Part shown: piece by piece, positions 1-5,905 of the stretch
How the letters are laid out: every line of letters starts with the position of its first letter
Position numbering within the stretch: the first letter of the stretch is position 1
Origin: an uncultured Ruminococcus sp.
GTDB lineage: Bacteria; Bacillota; Clostridia; Oscillospirales; CAG-382
Length of the DNA: 7,876 nucleotides
Assembly: GCA_902783535.1 (NCBI GenBank)
Contig: CACZRJ010000219.1
Coordinates: 1 to 7,876, forward strand
Direction: 5' to 3'
Made by a program: the position numbers and the translations under genes
The notes under the pieces: model-generated
The model's input: the letters and a program-made list of their open reading frames with translations, nothing else
The model's database searches: none
Told to the model about the DNA's origin: nothing

Positions 1-372
1 CATCGTGATGTATTCCTTGCGGGACTTGCAGCCGCTGTCCGCGATCTCCTTATCGGTCACGGTCGAGCTTGCCGCGTACACCTGGATTGTGACGACGGCA
101 TCCAGCCAGAGCGGAACGCCTTCCGCGGTCTTGACGCCGGTTTCCGGGGTCTTGACGTCGACTTTCATGATCCGCATGAGGATCCTGTCCACCCGCTGCA
201 GCACGGGAATGACGACGGTTCCCTTTCCGCTGATCACCTTCGGCTCGCGGTGTCCGAGTCCGGTGACGACGAGCGCTTCTGTGGGCGGCGCTTTTTTGTA
301 GAGCATGCTGAGGATCAGCAGCACGAGCAGGATGCCGACTCCTGCGATGATGGCAATGACATAGACTGGCAT
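1..372 (-). CDS. Flotillin-like SPFH/band 7 membrane protein (N-terminal part, runs off left edge)
   Basis: Flotillins are membrane-anchored scaffold proteins that form oligomers on the inner face of the membrane and organise ordered lipid domains. The visible 124 residues start with a hydrophobic segment (about residues 3-23), then a Lys-Lys pair. After that comes the flotillin SPFH entry: TEALVVTGLG (31-40), the VISGKGTVVIPVLQRVD stretch (46-62), and a beta-rich region with VPLWLDAVVTIQVY (86-99). The start is the ATG at 372, with AGGAG seven bases upstream. No stop occurs before the window edge, so the SPFH remainder and the long Ala/Glu-rich coiled coil are not seen. It is divergent from the importer operon. 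A stomatin or HflK/C relative is possible, but the GxGTVVIPVLQRVD wording favours flotillin (FloT/YuaG type). Confidence 0.9.
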   Translation of the reverse strand, partial: MPVYVIAIIAGVGILLVLLILSMLYKKAPPTEALVVTGLGHREPKVISGKGTVVIPVLQRVDRILMRIMKVDVKTPETGVKTAEGVPLWLDAVVTIQVYAASSTVTDKEIADSGCKSRKEYITM

Positions 373-415
373 GGCTTTTCTCCTTTCACAAACCTGCTTG
401 ATCGTTCTCATTGAA

Positions 416-470
416 GCCGGGGCTCTGCGGCGTCGGTCGCAACCCTCTGGACCGCATCGCTTTCCCGGCC
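416..470 (-). promoter_or_regulatory. Possible structured leader of the flotillin mRNA
   Basis: Read on the minus strand, GCCGGG (469-464) can pair with CCCGGC (421-416), and inside it TGCGG (456-452) with CCGCA (430-426). A competing stem pairs CGGTC (454-450) with GACCG (438-434). The element lies between the flotillin promoter and its ribosome site, in an otherwise A+T-rich intergenic region. It matches no riboswitch family that I recognise, and short G+C-rich arms like these can arise by chance. Confidence 0.3.
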
Positions 471-516
471 GAAAGAATGCCTTCGCTCGATGTGAGCTTT
501 CTTTCTGTTTGAGACG

Positions 517-545
517 ATTGTATCACACAGTCACGTGATTGTCAA
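517..545 (-). promoter_or_regulatory. Sigma-A-type promoter for flotillin
   Basis: On the minus strand, TTGACA (545-540) is followed after exactly 17 bases by TACAAT (522-517). This is a perfect -35 and a five-of-six -10. Transcription would start near 510, giving a leader of about 137 bases before the flotillin ATG at 372. CACGTG and an ATCAC/GTGAT dyad (522-526 and 535-539) lie inside the spacer and could be a regulator site, which is unproven. Confidence 0.75.
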
Positions 546-683
546 TAGGTCATTTTATACAATCATTTGATTATTTTATTGTATCAATTGAATAGTTTTG
601 GACAATCCAAACCGGACATTTGACGAAAAAAACAATTTGTTTCGTTTTTTTTGCAATATCTTGTACAGGTTAACATAATGGAC

Positions 684-712
684 TTGTATTACGATTTCCA
701 ATGTGATATAAG
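684..712 (+). promoter_or_regulatory. Candidate promoter of the importer operon
   Basis: TTGTAT (684-689), a weak -35, is separated by 17 bases from TATAAG (707-712). The -10 is preceded by TG plus one base, giving an extended -10 (TGATATAAG) that can compensate for the poor -35. Transcription would begin near 718-719, leaving a leader of about 80 bases. No better -35/-10 pair was seen on the plus strand of this region. Confidence 0.45.
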
Positions 713-799
713 GAGACAAGATGTTGTGTACAGTATGCAAAAACATAACCATATTATGTGATGAAAACAAAAAAACATATAGTATATGGAGGATTTCCA

Positions 800-1870
800 A
801 TGAAACGCATTCTCGGCATCGTATTGACCGCTGTTATGCTTCTCGGCATCGTCGCCGCGTTCGCATCCTGCGCAGGCAGCACCTATGAGATCGCTCTTGT
901 CACCGACATCGGCCAGCTCATGGACAAAGGCTTCAACCAGGGCACGTGGGAAGGCGTCGAAGCATACGCCAAAGCAAACAACAAGACCTACAAGTACTAC
1001 CAGCCCGCCAATGAGGCGAACGCGTCCGACAACGACCGTATCGCAGCCATGAAGCAGGCGGTCGCCAACGGCGCGAAGATCATCGTCGCTCCCGGCTTCC
1101 TGCAGCAGAAAGCGATGGAAACCGTCGCGAAAGAAAACCCGAACGTCAAATTCGTCTTTGTGGACGGCTGGGCATTCGGCCTCGACAACGTCACCGCGAT
1201 CGTCTACAAGGAACAGGAATCCGGCTACCTGGCAGGCTACGCAGCCGTCATGGAAGGCTACACCAAACTCGGCTTCACCGGCGGCGGCGGCGGATCCAAC
1301 CCCGCAGTCTGCAGATTCGGCTACGGCTTCATCCAGGGCGCTGAAGACGCTGCGAAAGCAAAAGGCGTCAACGTCGACATGAAGTACAGCTTCAAGTACG
1401 GTGAAACGTTCAGCGCGTCCACCGAACTCCAGACCCAGATCTCCGGATGGTATTCCTCCGGAACGGAAGTCGTGTTCGCCTGCGGCGGCTCCATGTTCTC
1501 CTCCGTTCTCTCCGCTGCGAACGAAAACGCGAACGCCAAGATCATCGGCGTCGACGTCGACCAGTCCGGCGAGTCCGAACGCGTCATCACGTCCGCCGTC
1601 AAAGGCCTCTCCGTTTCCGTTCAGAAGGTCCTCGGCCAGTTCTACGCCGGCGAGTGGGATGCGAAACTGAAAGACACCGCTTCCAATCTCGGTGCTGCCG
1701 ACGACTCCACCGGTCTGCCGACCGAAACCTGGAGACTCAAAAACTGGACGGTCGATCAGTACAAAGAACTGTTCAACAAAGTCAAGAACGGCGAGGTCAC
1801 CCCGAAAGCGGAACTGCCTTCGGACATCACCGCCGGCTGGTCCAACGTCACCGTCACGCTCGAGCAATAA
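800..1870 (+). CDS. BMP family substrate-binding lipoprotein of a nucleoside ABC importer
   Basis: This is the extracellular binding component of the importer. The 356-residue protein starts with a lipoprotein signal peptide: KR, a hydrophobic stretch, then FASC with the lipidated cysteine at 24. The BMP (PF02608, PnrA/TmpC/NupN-like) domain fills the rest. Its landmarks are ALVTDIG (32-38, Asp36), GFNQGTWEG (44-52), KFVFVDGW (117-124), SGYLAGYAAV (141-150), GFIQGAEDA (176-184), ACGGS (227-231), IIGVDVDQS (248-256) and SAVKGL (265-270). Asp36, Phe45/Asn46, Asp122, Gly230, Asp252 and Lys268 fall where family members contact the nucleoside. ATG 800 is chosen over an in-frame GTG at 758 because GGAGG lies seven bases before it and the signal peptide begins there. 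The family binds purine nucleosides, and sometimes other nucleosides or autoinducer-like ligands, so the exact ligand is inference. Confidence 0.95.
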   Translation: MKRILGIVLTAVMLLGIVAAFASCAGSTYEIALVTDIGQLMDKGFNQGTWEGVEAYAKANNKTYKYYQPANEANASDNDRIAAMKQAVANGAKIIVAPGFLQQKAMETVAKENPNVKFVFVDGWAFGLDNVTAIVYKEQESGYLAGYAAVMEGYTKLGFTGGGGGSNPAVCRFGYGFIQGAEDAAKAKGVNVDMKYSFKYGETFSASTELQTQISGWYSSGTEVVFACGGSMFSSVLSAANENANAKIIGVDVDQSGESERVITSAVKGLSVSVQKVLGQFYAGEWDAKLKDTASNLGAADDSTGLPTETWRLKNWTVDQYKELFNKVKNGEVTPKAELPSDITAGWSNVTVTLEQ

Positions 1871-1882
1871 GCTCTCTTTCCC

Positions 1883-1920
1883 GGGCTGCTGCAGATCTGC
1901 TGCAGCAGCCCTTTCTTCTT
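1883..1920 (+). terminator. Intra-operon stem-loop, probable attenuator or 3' mRNA stabiliser
   Basis: A perfect 12-bp stem, GGGCTGCTGCAG (1883-1894) with CTGCAGCAGCCC (1900-1911), closes a five-base loop and is followed by TTTCTTCTT. It starts 12 bases after the lipoprotein stop codon and ends well before the ATPase ATG at 1947. The U-tract is interrupted, so partial termination is more likely than full termination. In binding-protein importers such hairpins commonly keep the binding protein in excess over the membrane parts. Confidence 0.8.
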
Positions 1921-1946
1921 AAATTATTCTTTCAAGCAGGTGTCCT

Positions 1947-3527
1947 ATGAATCAATCAACGATCGGCACGGATCAGCCATACGCCATCGAGATGCGGAAC
2001 ATCACAAAGGTGTTCCCGGGAATTGTCGCGAACGACAACATCACGCTTCAGCTGCGCAGAGGCGAGATCCACGCGCTTCTCGGCGAGAACGGGGCCGGAA
2101 AATCCACATTGATGTCCATTCTCTTCGGACTGTACCAGCCCGAAAAAGGAGAGATCCTGAAAGACGGGCGCCCGGTCAGGATCAATGACCCGAACGACGC
2201 GAACGCGCTCGGCATCGGCATGGTGCATCAGCACTTCAAACTGGTCGAAGTCTTTTCCGTTCTCGACAACATCATCCTCGGAACGGAACCGTCCACGCTC
2301 GGCGTCGTCAGAAAAAAAGAAGCGCGCAAACGCGTCATGGAGCTGTCGAAGTCCTACGGGCTGAACATCGACCCTGACGCGCTCGTCGAAGACATCACCG
2401 TCGGCATGCAGCAGAGAACGGAAATTCTCAAAATGCTCTACAGGGAGAACGACATCCTGATCTTTGACGAGCCGACCGCCGTTCTGACGCCTCAGGAGAT
2501 CTCCGAACTGATGAACATCATCCGCGGTCTGGCGAAGGAAGGAAAGTCCATCCTCTTCATCTCACACAAACTGAATGAGATCATGGAGCTCGCGGACAGG
2601 TGCACGGTCCTGCGCAAGGGCAAATACGTCGGGACCGTCAACATCTCGGAGACGACGAAAGAACAGCTCTCCGAAATGATGGTCGGAAGAGGCGTCAAGT
2701 TTTCCGTCGACAAGGCGGACGCCTCCCCCGCCGAGACGGTTCTTTCCGTCGAGCATCTTTCCGTCCGCAGCCGGCTCCACAAGAAACTTGCGGTCAAGGA
2801 CGTTTCTCTGCAGGTACGCGCCGGCGAGATCGTCTGCATCGCCGGGATCGACGGAAACGGGCAGAGCGAATTCGTCAGCGCGCTGACCGGACTGGAGAAA
2901 GCCGAATCCGGGAGGATCCTGCTGAACGGAGAGGACATCACGAAAAAGAATATCCGGTACCGGAATTCTCACGGCTTTTCGCACATTCCCGAAGACCGGC
3001 ACAAACACGGACTGGTCCTGGATTATACGCTGGAACAGAATATGGTCCTGCAGCGGTATTTCGAGCCGCGCTTCCAGAAGCACGGATTCATCCGCTTCGA
3101 CGAGATCCGCACTTACGCGGAAGATCTGATCGACCGCTATGACGTCAGATCCGGGCAGGGTCCCGTCACGGTCGCCAGGAGCATGTCCGGCGGCAATCAG
3201 CAGAAAGCCATTCTGGCGCGCGAACTCGACCGCGACCACAGACTGCTCATCGCGGCCCAGCCCACCCGCGGTCTGGACGTCGGCGCCATCGAGTTCGTGC
3301 ACGAGCAGATCGTCGCGTCCCGCGACGCCGGACGGGGCGTGCTCCTCATCTCCTTCGAGCTTGAGGAAGTCATGAATCTGTCCGACAGGATCCTGGTCAT
3401 GTACGAAGGCGAGATCACCGGAGAGCTGGATCCGAAGACCACGACCATTCAGGAACTCGGCCTGTATATGGCCGGCGCAAAGCGTCAGAAAGCAACCGTC
3501 AAAACGGAAGGAGGCGAGCAGTTATGA
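1947..3527 (+). CDS. Double ATP-binding subunit of a nucleoside (BMP-type) ABC importer
   Basis: This 526-residue protein carries two ABC ATPase domains in tandem, as in NupO/YufO and sugar ATPases such as RbsA/MglA. Domain 1 is complete: Walker A GENGAGKST (46-54), Q-loop Gln95, signature VGMQQRTEI (152-160, the usual variant in this family), Walker B LIFDEPTAVL (171-180) and switch His207. Domain 2 has GIDGNGQSE (300-308), lacking the Walker A lysine. It has a good signature SGGNQQK (414-420), Gln438 in place of the catalytic glutamate in LLIAAQPTRGLD (433-444), and no switch histidine. This asymmetry is normal for the family and implies one main hydrolysis site. The start has only a weak AGCAGG six bases upstream, unlike the strong sites of the permease genes. 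The stop overlaps the next start as ATGA. Confidence 0.96.
   Translation: MNQSTIGTDQPYAIEMRNITKVFPGIVANDNITLQLRRGEIHALLGENGAGKSTLMSILFGLYQPEKGEILKDGRPVRINDPNDANALGIGMVHQHFKLVEVFSVLDNIILGTEPSTLGVVRKKEARKRVMELSKSYGLNIDPDALVEDITVGMQQRTEILKMLYRENDILIFDEPTAVLTPQEISELMNIIRGLAKEGKSILFISHKLNEIMELADRCTVLRKGKYVGTVNISETTKEQLSEMMVGRGVKFSVDKADASPAETVLSVEHLSVRSRLHKKLAVKDVSLQVRAGEIVCIAGIDGNGQSEFVSALTGLEKAESGRILLNGEDITKKNIRYRNSHGFSHIPEDRHKHGLVLDYTLEQNMVLQRYFEPRFQKHGFIRFDEIRTYAEDLIDRYDVRSGQGPVTVARSMSGGNQQKAILARELDRDHRLLIAAQPTRGLDVGAIEFVHEQIVASRDAGRGVLLISFELEEVMNLSDRILVMYEGEITGELDPKTTTIQELGLYMAGAKRQKATVKTEGGEQL
3507..3527 (+). promoter_or_regulatory. Ribosome site and ATGA overlap for the first permease gene
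   Basis: AAGGAGG (3508-3514) lies nine bases before ATG 3524, and that ATG shares ATGA with the TGA stop of the ATPase gene. This arrangement fixes the permease start and implies translational coupling. Confidence 0.85.
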
Positions 3528-4825
3528 CGAGCGCAAAAGAGCGGCGTAATGAAAAAAGCAAAACGCCTTTTCTCCGCAGAGACGGCGTACGCTCCGTCAT
3601 CGCCTCTCTCATCTGCATTCTCGGAGGACTCGTCGTCGGCCTGATCGTGCTGGTGATCCTGGCCGTCTTCAATGAGAACATTCCCGTCGGCGAAGCGTTC
3701 CGCGGCGTCTTCACCCTGCTGTCCGGTCCCTTTTCCGCCGGCAATCTGAACGACGCGCTCTTCCAGGCCGGAAACATGTTTTTCCAGGCGACGCCCCTGA
3801 TCATGACCGGTCTTTCGGTCGCACTGGCCTTCAAAACCGGTCTGTTCAACATCGGCGCGCCCGGCCAGTATCTGATGGGAGCGATGGGTTCCCTGCTCGT
3901 CGCGCTGTCCATTCCGTCCACGGTCGTCCCCGCCTGGATCATCTGGATCCTGGCGTTGCTGACCGGCATCATCCTCGGCGCTTTGTGGGGATGCATTCCC
4001 GGCTTCTTCAAGGCAAAGTTCAACGTCAACGAGGTCATCGTCTGCATCATGACGAACTGGATCGCAGCGAACATCGTGTCATGGGTCTTCTTCGCGGCGG
4101 ACGACCTGTTCATCAACTACGACGAGACCAAGGTCAATTTCATCCGCAAAACGGCCACGAACGGCATTTCCACATGGACGCTCGGACTGGACAAGGTCTT
4201 CGGCGGCTCCTATATGGACATCTCCATTTTCCTCGCCTGCATCATCGCGGTCGCGCTCTACATCCTGATCAACAAGACGACGTTCGGATACGAACTGCGC
4301 GCCTGCGGTTTCAACAAGAACGCGTCCCGGTACGCGGGCATGAATGAGAAGCGGAACATCGTTCTGTCCATGGCCATCGCCGGCGCGCTCGCTGCATGCG
4401 GCGCCGCGTTCTGGTGCCTGAACGGCGCGCAGGACTTCAAGTGGGACACATATCAGACGCTCCCGGCGGACGGGTTCAACGGCATTCCGGCCGCGCTGCT
4501 GGCATCCAACAATCCGATCGGAGTCATCTTTTCCGCCATCTTCCTGAAATATCTCGGCGTCGGCGGTTCCAACATGGCCGCACTGACGTCGTTCAACGAG
4601 TACGTTTCGCCTCTGATCGTCGCCGTCATCATCTATTTCGCCGGCGCGTCCAAACTGATCAAGGACATCCTTGCGCGCAGAAAAGTGACGGTGGAGAATA
4701 CGAAAGACACCAGATACGCGCCCGAACCGGTGCCCTCCGCCGATCCTCCGAAAATCGAAATGCTTTCGGCGGAAGAGGATCGACCGCCGCAGGAGCCTGC
4801 GGAAGAAAGGAGGGATGAAGAATGA
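3524..4825 (+). CDS. Nucleoside ABC importer permease 1 (BPD_transp_2 family, NupP-like)
   Basis: This is the longer of the two membrane subunits (433 residues) that together form the channel. A basic cytoplasmic N-terminus is followed by a hydrophobic helix at about 24-49, and later helices cluster at about 88-105, 111-130, 136-160, 171-190, 231-250, 280-298, 331-345 and 361-384. Family marks are the GLFNIGAPGQYLMGA stretch (106-120), the cytoplasmic ELRACGFNKNASRYAGMN loop (257-274) expected to contact the ATPase, and GFNGIPAALLASNNPIG (327-343). B. subtilis NupP is shorter. The extra length here is mostly a charged, Pro/Glu-rich tail (about 385-433), which is predicted to be cytoplasmic and disordered. 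The gene overlaps both neighbours by four bases. Assignment to the BMP-type importer rests on sequence and operon position; the substrate is inferred. Confidence 0.95.
   Translation: MTSAKERRNEKSKTPFLRRDGVRSVIASLICILGGLVVGLIVLVILAVFNENIPVGEAFRGVFTLLSGPFSAGNLNDALFQAGNMFFQATPLIMTGLSVALAFKTGLFNIGAPGQYLMGAMGSLLVALSIPSTVVPAWIIWILALLTGIILGALWGCIPGFFKAKFNVNEVIVCIMTNWIAANIVSWVFFAADDLFINYDETKVNFIRKTATNGISTWTLGLDKVFGGSYMDISIFLACIIAVALYILINKTTFGYELRACGFNKNASRYAGMNEKRNIVLSMAIAGALAACGAAFWCLNGAQDFKWDTYQTLPADGFNGIPAALLASNNPIGVIFSAIFLKYLGVGGSNMAALTSFNEYVSPLIVAVIIYFAGASKLIKDILARRKVTVENTKDTRYAPEPVPSADPPKIEMLSAEEDRPPQEPAEERRDEE
4807..4825 (+). promoter_or_regulatory. Ribosome site and ATGA overlap for the second permease gene
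   Basis: AAGGAGG (4807-4813) lies eight bases before ATG 4822, which shares ATGA with the TGA of the first permease gene. The same device is used at the preceding junction, so the two permeases are probably made in equal amounts. Confidence 0.85.
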
Positions 4826-5829
4826 TCTTCCTGTTTCAGAAAACGCTGATCTTCGCGATCCCTCTGCTCATCGTCGCCCTTGCAGGCATGTTCGCGGAGC
4901 GCAGCGGAATCATCAACATCGCCCTCGACGGTATCATGATCTTCGGCTCCTTCAGCGGTGCGCTGACCGCGTATCTGCTGCGCGGAAATCCCTTCTTCGT
5001 CGACCACAACCAGCTGACGTTCGTGCTGTGTCTGTTCTCCGCGGCGTTTTTCGGCGGACTCTTCTCGCTTCTGCTGTCCTTCTCCGCCATCAATCTGAAA
5101 GCGGACCAGACGATCGGCGGGACCGCGCTCAACATGCTCGCGCCCGCCCTCTCGATGTTCTTCATCAAAGTTCTCTTCTTCAAGGACAGACTTGAAATGC
5201 CCGGCATGCCGGACAGCACGGGAACGACGCGCGACTTCGGCTTCGCCATTCTGAACGAGGACCTGAATCCCGTTGCACAGGTCTTCTTCAACAAGGCGTA
5301 TATCTCCACCTTCATCGCCATCGGCCTGTTCGTTCTGTTCTCCTTATGGATCTACAAAACGAAGACCGGTCTCCGGCTCCGTTCATGCGGCGAGCATCCG
5401 CAGGCGGCCGCGAGCGTCGGCATCAACGTCAACCGCATGCGGTACCTCGGCACGACCATCTCCGGCGCGCTCGCCGGATTCGGCGGTTACCTGTATATCG
5501 CGACGGTCGCGAACGGAACTGCGTCCGGCGCCGTCGAAGGCATGGGATTCCTCGCGTTGGCCATTATGATCTTCGGCAACTGGAAACCGGTCGGCATCGC
5601 CCTCGGCGCGTTGCTGTTCGGATTCCTGAAATGCCTCGCCGTCGTCTCGTCTCAGCTGAGCGTGAACGTCAACGGCACCGAGGTCTATTTCCTGAAGGAA
5701 CTCGGGCTTCCGATGTACTTCTACAACCTCATCCCGTATATCGCGGTCCTTCTGGTCCTCGCGTTCGCTTCCAAACGGTCGCGCGCGCCGAAAGCGGAAG
5801 GCATCCCCTACGACAAAGGCATGCGCTGA
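4822..5829 (+). CDS. Nucleoside ABC importer permease 2 (BPD_transp_2 family, NupQ-like)
   Basis: This is the second membrane subunit (335 residues), a usual length for the family, and it pairs with the preceding permease. Hydrophobic helices lie at about 7-24, 33-53, 66-88, 97-118, 151-168, 200-218, 232-243, 246-264 and 293-308. Typical motifs are ERSGIINIALDGIM (26-39), the coupling-loop sequence GLRLRSCGEHPQAAASVGIN (173-192), SGALAGFGGYLYIA (204-217) and GFLALAIMIFGNWKPVG (232-248). The gene is the last of the operon, and the bidirectional terminator begins about 24 bases after its stop. It lacks the acidic tail of its partner and ends in a short basic and polar tail. A general sugar permease is less likely given the BMP lipoprotein at the head of the operon. 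Confidence 0.95.
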   Translation: MIFLFQKTLIFAIPLLIVALAGMFAERSGIINIALDGIMIFGSFSGALTAYLLRGNPFFVDHNQLTFVLCLFSAAFFGGLFSLLLSFSAINLKADQTIGGTALNMLAPALSMFFIKVLFFKDRLEMPGMPDSTGTTRDFGFAILNEDLNPVAQVFFNKAYISTFIAIGLFVLFSLWIYKTKTGLRLRSCGEHPQAAASVGINVNRMRYLGTTISGALAGFGGYLYIATVANGTASGAVEGMGFLALAIMIFGNWKPVGIALGALLFGFLKCLAVVSSQLSVNVNGTEVYFLKELGLPMYFYNLIPYIAVLLVLAFASKRSRAPKAEGIPYDKGMR

Positions 5830-5846
5830 CGCGGCCGCGATACGGC

Positions 5847-5894
5847 AAAAACGGCCGGCAGCTCCGAACCCGGGAACTGCCGGCCTTCATTTTG
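5847..5894. terminator. Bidirectional intrinsic terminator between convergent genes
   Basis: GGCCGGCAG (5853-5861) pairs perfectly with CTGCCGGCC (5877-5885). After one mismatch the stem adds T-A, C-G and C-G pairs, closing a seven-base loop. On the plus strand it is followed by TTCATTTTG (ending the importer operon). On the minus strand it is followed by GTTTTT (ending the reductase transcript). Both flanking genes stop within about 25 bases of it. Confidence 0.85.
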
Positions 5895-5905
5895 TCTTCA
5901 GGAAT

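Larger units (their letters stand above)
373..799. other. Divergent intergenic control region between flotillin and the importer operon
   Basis: No protein-coding gene is supported here. The left third (about 410-480) is G+C-rich and would be the flotillin mRNA leader; the right two thirds (about 510-790) are strongly A+T-rich. The region holds the flotillin promoter (517-545), a candidate importer promoter (684-712), and several dyads. These are TTTGGA-CAA-TCCAAA at 597-611, ATACAAT/ATTGTAT at 557-563 and 578-584, ACATAA/TTATGT at 743-748 and 754-759, and CATATA-G-TATATG at 776-788. ATTGTATCA occurs twice in direct orientation (517-525 and 578-586). No purine riboswitch core, tRNA or repeat array was recognised. 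Confidence 0.7.

Noticed and set aside
624..652. CGAAA/TTTCG arms followed by eight T residues, resembling a terminator
   Set aside because: The stem is only five mostly A-T pairs around an 11-base loop, and there is no gene on the plus strand upstream that it would end.
719..799. A purine riboswitch was looked for before the nucleoside importer
   Set aside because: The leader is only about 80 bases, A+T-rich, and lacks the conserved P1-J-P2/P3 core words of purine riboswitches.
758..799. Earlier GTG start for the lipoprotein gene
   Set aside because: It would place a charged 14-residue extension before a normal lipoprotein signal peptide, while ATG 800 has a well-spaced GGAGG.
721..888. 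A 55-codon open frame with AGGAG upstream, ahead of and overlapping the lipoprotein start
   Set aside because: The likely transcription start (about 718-719) falls after its ribosome site, more than half of it overlaps the signal-peptide region out of frame, and the product is unremarkable.
689..1867. A 392-codon open frame on the minus strand across the lipoprotein gene
   Set aside because: It mirrors the G+C-rich third-position pattern of the real gene, has low-complexity Val/Gly/Asp-rich content and no recognisable domain, and the opposite strand carries a clear BMP lipoprotein.
2562..3302. A 246-codon minus-strand frame inside the ATPase gene
   Set aside because: It is the antisense shadow of an unambiguous ABC ATPase and shows no family motif.
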